Shown here: one piece after another, positions 8,030 to 18,413 of the stretch
Layout of the letters: each line of letters starts with the position of its first letter
Numbering within the stretch: position 1 is the first letter of the stretch
NCBI GenBank assembly: GCA_025559845.1
Contig: CP048470.1
Coordinates: 1,597,001-1,661,000, forward strand
Source: Agrobacterium tumefaciens
Lineage (GTDB): Bacteria > Pseudomonadota > Alphaproteobacteria > Rhizobiales > Rhizobiaceae
Direction: 5' to 3'
DNA: 64,000 nt
Translations under genes and position numbers: made by a program
The notes under the pieces: model-generated
Told to the model about the DNA's origin: nothing
Databases searched by the model: none
What the model saw: only the letters and a program-made list of their open reading frames with translations

Positions 8030-8286
8030 TCATAAGCCAACGGTTCGGGGTAGTAAGCTGAACCGTGGGTCACCAGTGTTGCGGCGACGGGCGCTATATC
8101 GCTCAATCGATTTTGGAATGCAACAGGGAAATGACAAAAATACGAACAAAACCCGCGAAAATTCGACAAGTAGCGGAAATAGCTGGATATTTTCATTGCG
8201 GTAGGATTTCTGCCCGTTGCCAACGGTAGCCAGCGTGCTTATTCAGAAGACAATGGTCCGAGAATCGAGAGCGACAGGTGCGGGAT

Positions 8287-8796
8287 ATGACGGAAATTTC
8301 TCCCAAGACGGCGGATGAACTCTTCGAGCTTCTGGACAAGCTTGGCATCTCACACAGCACGAAACAGCATGAGCCGGTCTTTACTGTCGCTGAATCCCAG
8401 TCGCTGCGTGATCTCATCCCCGGTGGTCATACCAAGAACCTGTTCGTAAAGGACAAGAAGGACAAGTATTTCGTCCTGACGGTGGAAGAAAACGCTTCCG
8501 TCGACCTCAAGAGCGTTCACAAAGTGATCGGTGCGGCAAGCCGCGTTTCCTTTGGCAGGCCGGAAAAGATGCTGGAGTATCTTGGCGTCGTTCCCGGATC
8601 GGTCACCGTCTTTGGCGCGATCAATGACGTCAACAACGACGTGACTTTTGTGCTCGACAGCGCTCTTATGGAGAACGACCTGATCAACGGTCACCCGCTG
8701 TCCAACGATGCGACGACGACGGTTGGCAAGCAGGACCTTATTCGCTTTCTGGAGGCGACCGGCCATGCGCCGCTTGTCTTGAAAGTGAGCGAGTGA
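8287..8796 (+). CDS. YbaK/ProX-type aminoacyl-tRNA deacylase
   Basis: A 169-aa single-domain protein of the YbaK/EbsC superfamily, ProX/PrdX type. It hydrolyses mischarged tRNA, typically Ala-tRNA(Pro), in trans to prolyl-tRNA synthetase. Visible family features are the N-terminal helix (ADELFELLDKLGISHS), the HEPVFTVAES strand with the conserved E, the GGHTKNLFVKDKKDKYFL-type lysine-rich core and the GSVTVFGAIND stretch. The ATG at 8287 follows AGGTG; a GTG at 8278 is less likely. It begins the chromosomal block after the tRNA-Gly and is followed 55 bases later by the thioredoxin gene. Confidence 0.88.
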   Translation: MTEISPKTADELFELLDKLGISHSTKQHEPVFTVAESQSLRDLIPGGHTKNLFVKDKKDKYFVLTVEENASVDLKSVHKVIGAASRVSFGRPEKMLEYLGVVPGSVTVFGAINDVNNDVTFVLDSALMENDLINGHPLSNDATTTVGKQDLIRFLEATGHAPLVLKVSE

Positions 8797-8851
8797 GATA
8801 CGATCTTTGCGTTAATAGAGACGAAAACGACAGGTACCATTGGAGACCGGC

Positions 8852-9820
8852 ATGAGCGGCACGAACAACCCTTACGGCAGTTCCTACGGCGGGCAGATGT
8901 CTGCAACCGCACAATTCGGCGGGGAGCATAATGGCGCTGCCTCCGGCCACATCAAAGATACGACGACCGCCGCCTTCTCCAAAGATGTTCTTGAGGAATC
9001 GCGTAATCAGCCGGTGCTGGTCGATTTCTGGGCGCCGTGGTGCGGCCCATGCAAACAGCTGACGCCGGTTCTGGAAAAGGTCATCAACGAAGCCAATGGC
9101 CGCGTGAAGCTGGTAAAGCTGAATATCGACGATCATCCCTCAATTCCCGGCCAGCTTGGCATCCAGTCAATCCCGGCCATCGTGGCCTTCGCTGATGGTC
9201 GCCCGGTTGATGGTTTCATGGGCGCTGTTCCGGAAAGCCAGATCCGTCAGTTTATCGACAAGATTGCCGGTCCCGATGCAGGTGATCCGAAAGCCCAGAT
9301 CGAAGCTGTGCTGGCCGAAGCAAAACAGCTTGTGGCGGATGGCGATCACGAAGGTGCTGCGCAGCTGTTCGGTGCAGTCATGCAGGCTGACCCGGACAAT
9401 GCAGCCGCGATTGCAGGTATCGCCGAGTGCATGATTGCCGTTGGCGAATACGAACGGGCGGGCGAGCTTGTGTCTTCGCTGCCGCCGGAATTGTCTGAAG
9501 ATGCGGGCATCCAGCTCGTTGCCAAGAAGATCGCTCAATATGAGGAAGCCCGTAAACTCGGCGATGCGACGGCCCTCGAGCGAGATCTCACAACAAATCC
9601 GGATCATCACGAATCCCGAATGAAACTTGCCAAGGTTCTGAACGTTCAAGGCAAGCGTGATGAAGCAGCCGACCATCTGCTCTACATCATGCGCAAGGAT
9701 CGCGAGTTCGATGAAGACGGCGCGCGTCGGCAACTGCTGGAGTTTTTCGAGGCCTGGGGCTTCAAAGACCCTGCGACGGTGGCCGGACGCAGGAAGCTTT
9801 CGGCTATCCTGTTTTCGTAA
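8852..9820 (+). CDS. cnoX: Thioredoxin with TPR tail (CnoX/YbbN family)
   Basis: A 322-aa protein. Residues about 30-140 form a thioredoxin fold with active site WAPWCGPCK and the cis-Pro segment IQSIPAIVAF. The C-terminal half is TPR-like helical repeats (AEAKQLVADGDHEGAAQLF and similar). CnoX proteins are chaperedoxins that protect substrates from oxidation and pass them to GroEL; alphaproteobacterial members keep both active-site cysteines, as here. The ATG at 8852 follows GGAG, whereas the upstream TTG has no such support. A LON-domain gene follows. Confidence 0.88.
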   Translation: MSGTNNPYGSSYGGQMSATAQFGGEHNGAASGHIKDTTTAAFSKDVLEESRNQPVLVDFWAPWCGPCKQLTPVLEKVINEANGRVKLVKLNIDDHPSIPGQLGIQSIPAIVAFADGRPVDGFMGAVPESQIRQFIDKIAGPDAGDPKAQIEAVLAEAKQLVADGDHEGAAQLFGAVMQADPDNAAAIAGIAECMIAVGEYERAGELVSSLPPELSEDAGIQLVAKKIAQYEEARKLGDATALERDLTTNPDHHESRMKLAKVLNVQGKRDEAADHLLYIMRKDREFDEDGARRQLLEFFEAWGFKDPATVAGRRKLSAILFS

Positions 9821-9830
9821 TGTGGAGATG

Positions 9831-9859
9831 ACCGGTCGATACCATCGGGATCGACCGGT
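9831..9859. repeat. Perfect 10-bp inverted repeat between cnoX and LON-domain gene
   Basis: ACCGGTCGAT and ATCGACCGGT are separated by 9 bases, 10 bases after the thioredoxin stop. The hairpin lacks a U-tract; it could attenuate, stabilise mRNA, or be a small intergenic repeat. Confidence 0.6.
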
Positions 9860-9886
9860 ACTCCGGAAAATAGAGGGTTCATTCCC

Positions 9887-10561
9887 ATGCATATCGGAAA
9901 TGCGAGATATGTGAAGAGCGACGATCTGCCGGAAACAGTCCCGGTCTTCCCCCTGCCGGGAGCGCTTCTCCTGCCGGAAGGGCATCTTCCGCTGAATATC
10001 TTCGAACCTCGATATCTGGCGATGATCGACCGGGCACTGGCGAGTGATCGCCTCATTGGCATGGTTCAGCCCGCACTTCACGCAATCGATACAGGCACCG
10101 AGGGTGGAGCGCTGAGTTCCGTGGGTTGTCTTGGTCGTATCACTTCATTTTCCGAAACCGGCGACGGCCGTTATCTGATTTCGCTTACCGGTGTTTGCCG
10201 TTTCCGTCTGCTCAAGGAAGTGGATGCGGCGGGAAAGCCATACCGCAGCTTTGTGCATGCACCGTTCATCGCCGATCTTTCCGGCGACTACGACGAAGAC
10301 GCTGTGGATCGTAACAACCTGTTGCGCGTTTTCCGAGCCTTTCTTGATGCCAATCAGCTTGAAGCAGACTGGGAAAGCGTGGAGCGCGCGGGCAATCGCG
10401 TGCTCGTCAACTCCCTTTCGATGATGTCACCTTTCGGCCCCGCGGAAAAACAGGCGCTTCTGGAAGCTCCTGATTTGAAGACACGGGCTGAAACACTCAT
10501 TGCAATCACAGAGATTCTTCTCGCTCAAGGTGGCGGCGAGAACGGCAATGTTTTGCAATAG
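9887..10561 (+). CDS. LON N-terminal substrate-binding domain protein
   Basis: A 224-aa stand-alone LON_substr_bdg domain protein with no ATPase or protease part. Family hallmarks are VPVFPLPGALLLPEGHLPL, NIFEPRYLAMIDRAL and the GCLGRITSF strand. Its exact role is unknown; it may be a substrate adaptor or regulator. In rhizobia it commonly lies between the thioredoxin and Trm112-like genes, as here, with a 15-base gap to the latter. Confidence 0.85.
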   Translation: MHIGNARYVKSDDLPETVPVFPLPGALLLPEGHLPLNIFEPRYLAMIDRALASDRLIGMVQPALHAIDTGTEGGALSSVGCLGRITSFSETGDGRYLISLTGVCRFRLLKEVDAAGKPYRSFVHAPFIADLSGDYDEDAVDRNNLLRVFRAFLDANQLEADWESVERAGNRVLVNSLSMMSPFGPAEKQALLEAPDLKTRAETLIAITEILLAQGGGENGNVLQ

Positions 10562-10576
10562 GGCAGGAGCGGGCCG

Positions 10577-10765
10577 ATGGACGACAGGATGAGCAATGTC
10601 GACCCGAAGCTGTTGGAGCTTCTGGTTTGTCCTTTGACCAAGGGCGGCTTGTCCTATGACCGCTCCCGCAACGAACTTGTCTCGGAAAGTGCCAGACTGG
10701 CCTATCCCATTCGCGATGGTGTGCCGATCATGCTGATTTCGGAAGCCCGCAAAATAGAAGACTGA
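10577..10765 (+). CDS. Trm112-like (UPF0434) protein
   Basis: A 62-aa protein of the Trm112/YcaR family, a small zinc-ribbon-like domain often acting as an activator subunit of methyltransferases. Motifs are [17 protein letters not shown] and the end segment [17 protein letters not shown]. Only one Cys of the eukaryotic-type metal site remains, as is usual in bacteria. An in-frame ATG at 10589 (MSNVDPKL) is an alternative start. Confidence 0.87.
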   Translation: MDDRMSNVDPKLLELLVCPLTKGGLSYDRSRNELVSESARLAYPIRDGVPIMLISEARKIED

Positions 10766-10878
10766 TTTTCCGTTTACCCCGTTTGGCGCGGTCATGTCGC
10801 AAATTGGCGATGACGCGTTGACAACTGTGCGTGGATTTGGCCAGAGTCCGGCCAGCATCTGTACGGGGGAGAAAACTG

Positions 10879-13800
10879 ATGTCGCTGCTTGCTATCGTTC
10901 GGGCTTCTGTCGTTGTTCTGGCAACGGTTTCCACCATTCTTCCGGGCTTGGCGGCAGAGCCATCGCGAAAGATCGTCACAACCAAGAATGGCGATTATTT
11001 CGGTTTCGATTTGCGAACCGAGCAGAATGTCTCGCTGGAGCAATGCGGTGAGATTTGCGTGGGCGATGCGGCCTGCAAGGCATTTACCTACAATCCGAAG
11101 GTGAAATGGTGCTTCCTGAAATCGGATTTCAATCAGCTTAACGCATTTCCGGGCGCTGTGGCGGGCAAGGTGGTAGAAACCGTTGCCGAACCGGATATTG
11201 GCGCACCGCAGCGTCTGTCGTTCATTTCAGAAAGCCTCCAGCAGGAAGCGCTCAAGCTGAAAGCGGGTCTGGAAGCAAGCGGCGATCAGGGGCTCGAAGG
11301 CCTTCTGGAAACGGCGAGGCAGCAGGTGGCCGCCGGCACTATTCCGGAGGCGGTCGAAACCTATAAATCGGCGCTTGCGCTCGCCCCCGATGATGGAGCG
11401 CTCTGGGCTGAGCTTGCCGGGGCTGCCGCGCAGGTGACAGATAATTATTCGATTGCCGGTCAGGCTGCCTCGGCCGCGCTCAATGCTTACCAATTGAGCC
11501 GCACCGTCAGCGCCCGAACGGAGGCGCTCAATCGTCTAGCGCAGGCTTTCGAGAGAACGCAAAGTTACAGGGCCGCCCTGAACGCCTACAAGGCAAGCCT
11601 TGCGCTCGTCGATATGGCTGAAACAGAAGCTGCTTATGCCGATCTGCGCAGCCGGCAGGGCTTCCGCATCATCGGCAACACGGTGGATACAGACAGTGTC
11701 AGCCCACGCGCCTGCGCGCAGTTTTCCGAACCGCTCGTCAAGAACGGTGTTGATTACTCGTCCTTTGTGACACTGGACGGCGCCGCCCCCAAGGCAATAG
11801 ACGCGAAAAACAACGAGATTTGTGTCGAGGGTCTGACACATGGCCAACGCTATAAAATCGCGTTTCGCGCTGGTCTGCCGTCATCGGTCGATGAGCCGCT
11901 CGAAAAGCAGGTTGATCTGGATGTTTATGTCAGAGATCGCACTGCAAGCGTACGTTTTACCGGTGAGAATTTCGTGCTGCCCGGCTCGGCACGGCGCGGC
12001 ATCCCGATCGTTTCCGTCAATGCAGACACGGCGGACTTGAAACTTTACCGCATTGGCGATCGCAACATCACGGCGCTTCTGGCGAACTCTCAGTTCCTGA
12101 CGCAGATGGATGGCTATAATGCCGGTCGTATCGAAAACGAAATCGGTGAACTGGTCTGGCAAGGTGCAATCGAAATTCAGCCAGACCTCAACAAGGACGT
12201 CATTACCAGCTTTCCGGTGGATGAGGCGCTTCCCGAGCGCAAGGCCGGAATCTACGTGCTGACGGCGACGCCGCCCGGAACACAGCCAGAAGATTGGGAT
12301 TCGCGCGCCACCCAATGGTTCCTGGTGTCCGACACCGGCATCACGACCTATGCCGGGACGGATGGTCTTAACGTTTTCGTCCGCTCACTCGGTACCGCAA
12401 AACCATTGGCAGATGTCGACCTGCAATTGCTGGCAAAGAACAACGAAGTTCTTGGAACTGCAAAAACCGATGGCGATGGTAGAGCTACCTTTTCTGCCGG
12501 TCTGATGCGCGGTTCGGCGGCTCAAGCGCCGGCAATTGTGACCGCGCGCAATGGCGATAAGGATTATGTCTTCCTGGATATGACACGGGCCGGCTTTGAT
12601 CTTTCCGACAGAGGTGTCACCGGTCGGGCTGCTCCCGGTGCGATCGACGTGTTTTCCTGGACGGAACGCGGCATCTACCGGGCCGGAGAAACGGTGCATT
12701 CCGCTGCACTGGCGCGGGACGTAGATGGGAAGGCAATCGAGAACCTGCCGCTCACCTTCATCTTCTCTCGCCCTGACGGCGTGGAAGACCGGCGCTTCGT
12801 GAGCGATGGAAAGACACTTGGCGGTTATGCGTTGGATTTGCCTCTGCAGGAAAACGCCATGCGCGGCACCTGGACGCTGCGTATTCATACCGATCCGAAA
12901 ACGGCTGCAATCAGTGAAAAGAGTTTCCTCGTCGACGACTTTGTGCCGGATCGTACGGAGTTCGATCTTTCAAGCAAGGTCAAGGAGATCGTTCCGGCAC
13001 AAGATGCCGCAATCGATGTGGATGGCCGTTATCTTTACGGAGCGCCGGCGGCCGGCCTGACGCTTGAAGGCGAAGTCGGCATCAAACCAACACGGAGCAA
13101 TTCCGCGTTCGAAGGGTATGCCTTTGGTCTTGCTGACGAAGAAACCGAAGAGGAAAACCGGACAACTCTCGCGGATCTGCCGGTTTTGGACGAGGAGGGC
13201 AAGGCAAGTTTCAACGTCAATCTGACGGACCTGCCGTCGACTACGCAAATGCTGTCCGCCAACATCACGGTGCGCATGCAGGAAGCAGGTGGGCGTGCTG
13301 TGGAACGCTCGTTGTCGCTGCCGATCAAGGCTGAGGGCGCGATGATCGGCATCAAGCCGCAGTTTTCCGGTGATCTGGCACAGAATTCCATTGGTCGCTT
13401 CCATGTCATTGGGGTCTCTGCAGACGGCGTAAAGCAGGCCATGAGTGGACTGAACTGGAAGCTCATCAAGGTTGAGCGGAACTACCAGTGGTATCGTCAG
13501 GGCAACTCCTGGCGTTATGAGCCGGTGGAGTTTACCAAACAGATGGAAACCGGAAACCTTTCCCTCTCGGCTGACGGGGGTGAAATTTCCGTGCCGGTGA
13601 CCTGGGGCCGCTACAGGCTGGAAGTCGAGGGTAGTGGTGCCGCCGCGCCAGTCTCCAGCGTTGAATTTGATGCCGGTTTCTATGTTGAGGCAAGCTCTAC
13701 GGAAACGCCGGACGCTCTTGAAATTGCGCTCGACAAGAAGAGCTATAAGATTGGCGACACCGCCAAGCTCAGGGTGTCTCCCCGTTTTGCGGGCGAGGTC

Positions 13801-16326
13801 ATGGTAACGGCAGGTTCAGAGAAGCTGATCGCCGTACAGAATGTCGAGATCGGTGAAGGTGGCGGTGAGATCGAACTTCCGGTTACCGAGGCGTGGGGTG
13901 CAGGCGCCTATGTGACGGCGACGTTGTTCCGTCCAGGAGATGCGCAGGAAAGCCGTATGCCGATGCGTGCCATCGGTATCAAATGGCTTGGCGTTGATCC
14001 CGCCGAACGCAAGCTGAATGTGTCGCTTGGTGCTGCCAAACAAACGCTGCCGCGCCAGCCGCTTGAAATACCTGTAACGGTAACGGGGGCTGGTATCGGC
14101 GATCAGGCCTACATCACCGTAGCTGCAGTTGATGTCGGTATTTTGAATCTTACGCGTTACGAGCCACCAAAGCCGGATGACTGGTACTTTGGCCAGCGGC
14201 GTCTCGGTTTGGAAATACGCGATCTCTATGGGCGTCTGATCGACGGTTCACTCGGCGCAACAGGCCGGCTTCGCACAGGTGGTGACGGCGGGCAGGTGGC
14301 GTTGCAGGGTAGCCCACCCACTGAAAAGCTGGTCGCCTTTTTTTCAGGTCCCGTCGCACTCGATGCGGATGGCAAGGCAACTATCAGCTTCGATATACCC
14401 CAGTTCAACGGAACAGCTCGCATAATGGCGGTTGCCTGGACGAAGGACGGGGTGGGCCATGCGGTCTCCGATGCGGTGATCCGTGATCCTGTGGTGGTCA
14501 CTGCCAGCGCGCCGAAGTTTCTTGCCCCGGGTGATCAGTCGCAATTAAGGCTCGATATCGCTAACACCGATGGCGAGGCTGGCGACTACCGGCTCGATGT
14601 TACCAGCAATACGGCGCTCACCGTTGATCAAGGCGAGGTTTCGCAGGTGCTGTCACTCGAGAAGGGCGGTAAGACCTCGTTGACCGTTCCGCTGACGGGT
14701 GAATTGCCGGGGAACGGCGCGATCACCATCAAGGTCTCGAACAACAGCGGTGTCGCATTGGAGCAGGCGTTGACCATTCCGGTGCGTCCAGCGGTTCTGC
14801 CTGTCACGACGCGCCGTGAAATACGGATTGCCCCCAATAGCAGCTTGACGATCAACGGTGACCTGTTGGCTGACAGCATGCTGCTTGGTGCGTCCGTTGC
14901 GGTCAATGTGACGCGTTCACCCGCTTTCGATATTCCGGCTCTGGTGATGATGCTGGACAAATATCCCTATGGCTGCGCCGAACAGACCACCAGCCGTGCC
15001 CTGCCGCTGCTTTATCTCTCCGAGTTGACGAAAGACAGTGGGATTGCCGAAGATCCGGAGATGCGCAAGCGCGTCCAGGAGGCGATCTACCGCGTTCTGT
15101 CGTTCCAGTCGAGTTCCGGCAGCTTCGGCCTTTGGTCACCCGGATACGGCGACCTGTGGCTTGACTCTTATGTCAGCGATTTCCTGACGCGTGCCCGCGA
15201 ACAAGGCTATGACGTTCCGGAACAGGCCATGGTCCAGGCGCTCAGCAATCTGCAGAATGGCCTTTCCTATGACAGCAATGTCAAGGATCGCGGCAACGAG
15301 ATTGCCTATTCGCTCTACGTGCTGGCACGTAACCGCAAGGCCGCTATCAACGATCTCAGATATTATGCCGATACGGCGCTTGCAGATTTCCCGACGCCGC
15401 TCTCAAAAGCCCAGATCGCGGCAGCGCTGTCGCTCTATGGCGATGCGGCCCGGTCCAAGAGCATCTTCGGAGCATCGCTGGATATGGCGAGCCGTGCCAC
15501 CAATGTCAGCTTTGCCCGTGCTGACTATGGCTCACCGTTGCGTGACGGTGCCGCGTCGTTGGCGCTGGCTGCCGAAAGCCGCCCCGTTCCCGCTGTCGTG
15601 CCGCAACTTGCCGGTGCCGTATCGAAAGAATGGGAAAAGAAACCCTATACCAGCACGCAGGAACAGGCCTGGATGCTGCTTGCTGCTCGTGCCGTGAAGG
15701 GTGAGGACAAGGACATCCGCATCGATGTGAATGGGGATTTGCAGACGGGCGGTTTCGGTAAACGCATGAGCGGCGATGAGCTTCTCGGCACACCACTGAA
15801 AATCTCCAACGCTTCGCCTGATCCTGTAACAGCGGTCGTGACCACGGTAGCGCCGCCTGCTCAGCCTCTGGCTGCTGGGGGCGACGGTTTCACGATCAAC
15901 CGCACCTATTATTCGATGGACGGCGAAGAGGTGAACCCGAGCGAGGTCGTGCAGAACGAACGTTATGTCGTGGTTTTGAATGTCGCGCCGCAAAACGACT
16001 GGCAGTCCCGTCTCCTTGTGACTGACCTGTTGCCATCAGGCTTCGAGATCGACAATCCGAGCCTCGTCAATTCGGCGGCGCTTTCGAATTTCGACTGGCT
16101 GCCTGAAACCGAGGCTGCCCATACGGAGTTCCGCTACGATCGCTTCGTGGCGGCCTTCGACCGAACCGCTGGCGACAGTTCGGAGATCACACTGGCCTAT
16201 GTCGTGCGCGCCGTAACTCCGGGCACCTACGATCACCCTGCCGCGACGGTAGAGGACATGTATCGTCCGCAATTTGCCGCTCGCACGGCAACAGGTCGCA
16301 TGGAGGTGCGTTCGGCGACACCATGA
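10879..16326 (+). CDS. Alpha-2-macroglobulin family protein (YfhM type) with PAN domain
   Basis: An 1815-aa exported protein. A signal peptide (MSLLAIVRASVVVLATVS, ending near GLAA) is followed by a PAN/Apple-like domain (about residues 30-90) with the cysteine pattern LEQCGEICVGDAACKAF and WCFLK. Then come MG-type beta domains and the thioester motif YGCAEQTTS (Cys about 1366, Gln about 1369) in an alpha-alpha toroid. Bacterial A2Ms trap attacking proteases in the periplasm. The start at 10879 follows GGGGGAG. The end overlaps pbpC by 4 bp, the usual A2M-PbpC partnership in envelope defence and repair. Confidence 0.93.
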   Translation: MSLLAIVRASVVVLATVSTILPGLAAEPSRKIVTTKNGDYFGFDLRTEQNVSLEQCGEICVGDAACKAFTYNPKVKWCFLKSDFNQLNAFPGAVAGKVVETVAEPDIGAPQRLSFISESLQQEALKLKAGLEASGDQGLEGLLETARQQVAAGTIPEAVETYKSALALAPDDGALWAELAGAAAQVTDNYSIAGQAASAALNAYQLSRTVSARTEALNRLAQAFERTQSYRAALNAYKASLALVDMAETEAAYADLRSRQGFRIIGNTVDTDSVSPRACAQFSEPLVKNGVDYSSFVTLDGAAPKAIDAKNNEICVEGLTHGQRYKIAFRAGLPSSVDEPLEKQVDLDVYVRDRTASVRFTGENFVLPGSARRGIPIVSVNADTADLKLYRIGDRNITALLANSQFLTQMDGYNAGRIENEIGELVWQGAIEIQPDLNKDVITSFPVDEALPERKAGIYVLTATPPGTQPEDWDSRATQWFLVSDTGITTYAGTDGLNVFVRSLGTAKPLADVDLQLLAKNNEVLGTAKTDGDGRATFSAGLMRGSAAQAPAIVTARNGDKDYVFLDMTRAGFDLSDRGVTGRAAPGAIDVFSWTERGIYRAGETVHSAALARDVDGKAIENLPLTFIFSRPDGVEDRRFVSDGKTLGGYALDLPLQENAMRGTWTLRIHTDPKTAAISEKSFLVDDFVPDRTEFDLSSKVKEIVPAQDAAIDVDGRYLYGAPAAGLTLEGEVGIKPTRSNSAFEGYAFGLADEETEEENRTTLADLPVLDEEGKASFNVNLTDLPSTTQMLSANITVRMQEAGGRAVERSLSLPIKAEGAMIGIKPQFSGDLAQNSIGRFHVIGVSADGVKQAMSGLNWKLIKVERNYQWYRQGNSWRYEPVEFTKQMETGNLSLSADGGEISVPVTWGRYRLEVEGSGAAAPVSSVEFDAGFYVEASSTETPDALEIALDKKSYKIGDTAKLRVSPRFAGEVMVTAGSEKLIAVQNVEIGEGGGEIELPVTEAWGAGAYVTATLFRPGDAQESRMPMRAIGIKWLGVDPAERKLNVSLGAAKQTLPRQPLEIPVTVTGAGIGDQAYITVAAVDVGILNLTRYEPPKPDDWYFGQRRLGLEIRDLYGRLIDGSLGATGRLRTGGDGGQVALQGSPPTEKLVAFFSGPVALDADGKATISFDIPQFNGTARIMAVAWTKDGVGHAVSDAVIRDPVVVTASAPKFLAPGDQSQLRLDIANTDGEAGDYRLDVTSNTALTVDQGEVSQVLSLEKGGKTSLTVPLTGELPGNGAITIKVSNNSGVALEQALTIPVRPAVLPVTTRREIRIAPNSSLTINGDLLADSMLLGASVAVNVTRSPAFDIPALVMMLDKYPYGCAEQTTSRALPLLYLSELTKDSGIAEDPEMRKRVQEAIYRVLSFQSSSGSFGLWSPGYGDLWLDSYVSDFLTRAREQGYDVPEQAMVQALSNLQNGLSYDSNVKDRGNEIAYSLYVLARNRKAAINDLRYYADTALADFPTPLSKAQIAAALSLYGDAARSKSIFGASLDMASRATNVSFARADYGSPLRDGAASLALAAESRPVPAVVPQLAGAVSKEWEKKPYTSTQEQAWMLLAARAVKGEDKDIRIDVNGDLQTGGFGKRMSGDELLGTPLKISNASPDPVTAVVTTVAPPAQPLAAGGDGFTINRTYYSMDGEEVNPSEVVQNERYVVVLNVAPQNDWQSRLLVTDLLPSGFEIDNPSLVNSAALSNFDWLPETEAAHTEFRYDRFVAAFDRTAGDSSEITLAYVVRAVTPGTYDHPAATVEDMYRPQFAARTATGRMEVRSATP

Positions 16327-18401
16327 GGCGCGCGAGGGCTGTTATTGTCGGTATTTCCTCGGCCGCGCTGCTTCTCGGCGGCGCGGTCTTTGGCATAGAT
16401 ACGCTTGACAAGGCCTATCCGCCTCCGCTGGATGCTGCTGCGCAACGCTCCTTCGAAGTCCTGGACCGGGACGGGCGGTTGTTGCGAGCCTTTGCAACGA
16501 CGGAAGGGCGATGGCGGCTCAAGACGACGGCGAGGGAGGTCGACCCGCAGTTTCTCCGAATGCTGGTGGCTTATGAGGATCAGCGCTTTTACGAGCATCA
16601 TGGTATCGATCCCTGGGCGCTGCTGCGCGCGGCGTCCCAACTTGCTACCAATGGGCGTATCGTCTCCGGCGCGTCGACGCTGTCGATGCAGGTCGCGCGG
16701 CTAATTGAACCGCGCGCCGATCGATCGTTCTCGGCAAAGTTTCGACAGGTCCTGCGCGCGCTGCAGATCGAAAGACGCCTGAGCAAGGCGGACATTCTCG
16801 ATCTCTATCTCAATATTGCGCCCTATGGCGGTAATCTGGAAGGTGTGCGTGCGGCAAGCCTTGCCTGGTTCGGAAAGGAGCCAAAGCGGCTGGATAGCGC
16901 CGAGGCGGCATTGTTGGTGGCGCTGCCGCAATTGCCGGAAAAACGCAGACCGGACCGCTTTCCGGCTGCTGCTAAGGAGGCGAGAGAGCGGGTCTTGCAG
17001 CGCGTTGCTGTTGCGAACGTCGTCGGCGAGGGAGAGGCGGACCGTGCCGCGCTGTCCTCGGTGCCGTCCAGAAGGCAGGAGTTGCCGGCCTATGCCCCCC
17101 ACATGGCGGCTTATGCCAAGGCGAAGTTCGCCGGGAAGGGCGAGGCGCATTCCACGTTATCGCTTTCCATCCAGCGGGAATTTGAAACCATTGCGCGCCA
17201 CGCCGCGGAAAAACTTGGGAGCCATGTGTCAGTCGCCATCGTCATGGCCGATAGCCTTAGTGGCGAGATCATTGCAGAGGTCGGTTCATCGGATTACCTC
17301 GACACCGCGCGACGCGGTTTTGTGGAGATGAGCCGCGCGGTGCGCTCTCCCGGTTCGACCCTCAAACCCTTCATCTATGGGCTTGCCTTCGAAAATGGGC
17401 TGGTTGCGCAGGAGACCATCATCGAGGATCGCCCCTCGGATTTCTCCGGCTACCGTCCGCGAAACTTCGATATGCAATATCAGGGCGATGTCAGCATTCG
17501 GCAGGCGCTGCAACTCTCGCTCAACGTTCCCGCTGTGAAGCTGCTGGATGCAACCAGCCCCTCGGCGCTGATGGTGCGGTTCCGTCGTGCCGACGTGAAG
17601 CTAGTTCTGCCGTCCAATGAGGCGCCGGGCCTCGCCATTGCTCTGGGCGGAGCGGGGATTTCGCTCGTCGATCTCACCCAGCTTTATGCTGCGCTTGCCA
17701 ATCGTGGAAATCCGGTCCGGCTGGGTGACGCCATTCGTGGCATGCCAGAGATTATGGAAAGTGATCCGCTGTTCTCAAGCACGGCACTCTGGAACGTTTC
17801 GGATATTCTCTCGGGCGTTTTGCCCCCGCTTGGCATGAAACAGCGTGGCATCGCCTACAAGACTGGGACGAGTTACGGTTATCGGGATGCTTGGTCGGTT
17901 GGTTATGACGGTCGCCACGCCATCGGCGTTTGGATCGGGCGCGCAGATAACGGTGCCGTCCCCGGCATTGCCGGTTACGCCACGGCAGCACCGATCCTCT
18001 TTGACGCATTTGAAAAGTCGGGGTTGCCGGTGACACCCATGCCTGCGGCCCCGGCAGGTGTTGCGCGTATCGCACAAGGTGAACTTCCCGCCAATCAACG
18101 CCGCTTTGCGGTTACGGCAAGTGGCCTGCTATCGGCTTCTCGACGCGAAACGGCTCCTCGCATCGTCTATCCGCCAGAAGGCGCGCGGGTGGAACTCTCA
18201 GGTCAGTCGGGCATTTCACCGCTGGTTCTGAAACTACAGGGTGGACGAGCGCCGTTCCGCTGGCTTGCCAATGGCAGGCCTCTGCCGGATGCGTCCCATC
18301 GCCGTAGTAGTGAATGGCAGCCGGAAGGCCAGGGTTTTTCAACGCTGACGGTAATCGACGCCGATGGCCGCGCATCAAGCGTGCGTATCTTTGTCGAATA
18401 G
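16323..18401 (+). CDS. pbpC: Penicillin-binding protein 1C
   Basis: A 692-aa bifunctional class A PBP. An N-terminal membrane anchor (about residues 7-27) precedes the GT51 glycosyltransferase domain (LVAYEDQRFYEHHGIDP with the catalytic Glu; STLSMQVARLIEP; LDLYLNIAPYGGN). The transpeptidase domain has SxxK at S345-T-L-K348, the SLN motif (LQLSLNVPA) and KTGTSYG. The C-terminus is the PbpC-type BiPBP_C domain (about residues 600-690). The start overlaps the stop of the A2M gene. PbpC is thought to repair wall damage sensed by its A2M partner. Confidence 0.95.
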   Translation: MRRARAVIVGISSAALLLGGAVFGIDTLDKAYPPPLDAAAQRSFEVLDRDGRLLRAFATTEGRWRLKTTAREVDPQFLRMLVAYEDQRFYEHHGIDPWALLRAASQLATNGRIVSGASTLSMQVARLIEPRADRSFSAKFRQVLRALQIERRLSKADILDLYLNIAPYGGNLEGVRAASLAWFGKEPKRLDSAEAALLVALPQLPEKRRPDRFPAAAKEARERVLQRVAVANVVGEGEADRAALSSVPSRRQELPAYAPHMAAYAKAKFAGKGEAHSTLSLSIQREFETIARHAAEKLGSHVSVAIVMADSLSGEIIAEVGSSDYLDTARRGFVEMSRAVRSPGSTLKPFIYGLAFENGLVAQETIIEDRPSDFSGYRPRNFDMQYQGDVSIRQALQLSLNVPAVKLLDATSPSALMVRFRRADVKLVLPSNEAPGLAIALGGAGISLVDLTQLYAALANRGNPVRLGDAIRGMPEIMESDPLFSSTALWNVSDILSGVLPPLGMKQRGIAYKTGTSYGYRDAWSVGYDGRHAIGVWIGRADNGAVPGIAGYATAAPILFDAFEKSGLPVTPMPAAPAGVARIAQGELPANQRRFAVTASGLLSASRRETAPRIVYPPEGARVELSGQSGISPLVLKLQGGRAPFRWLANGRPLPDASHRRSSEWQPEGQGFSTLTVIDADGRASSVRIFVE

Positions 18402-18413
18402 CGGCTTTAATGC

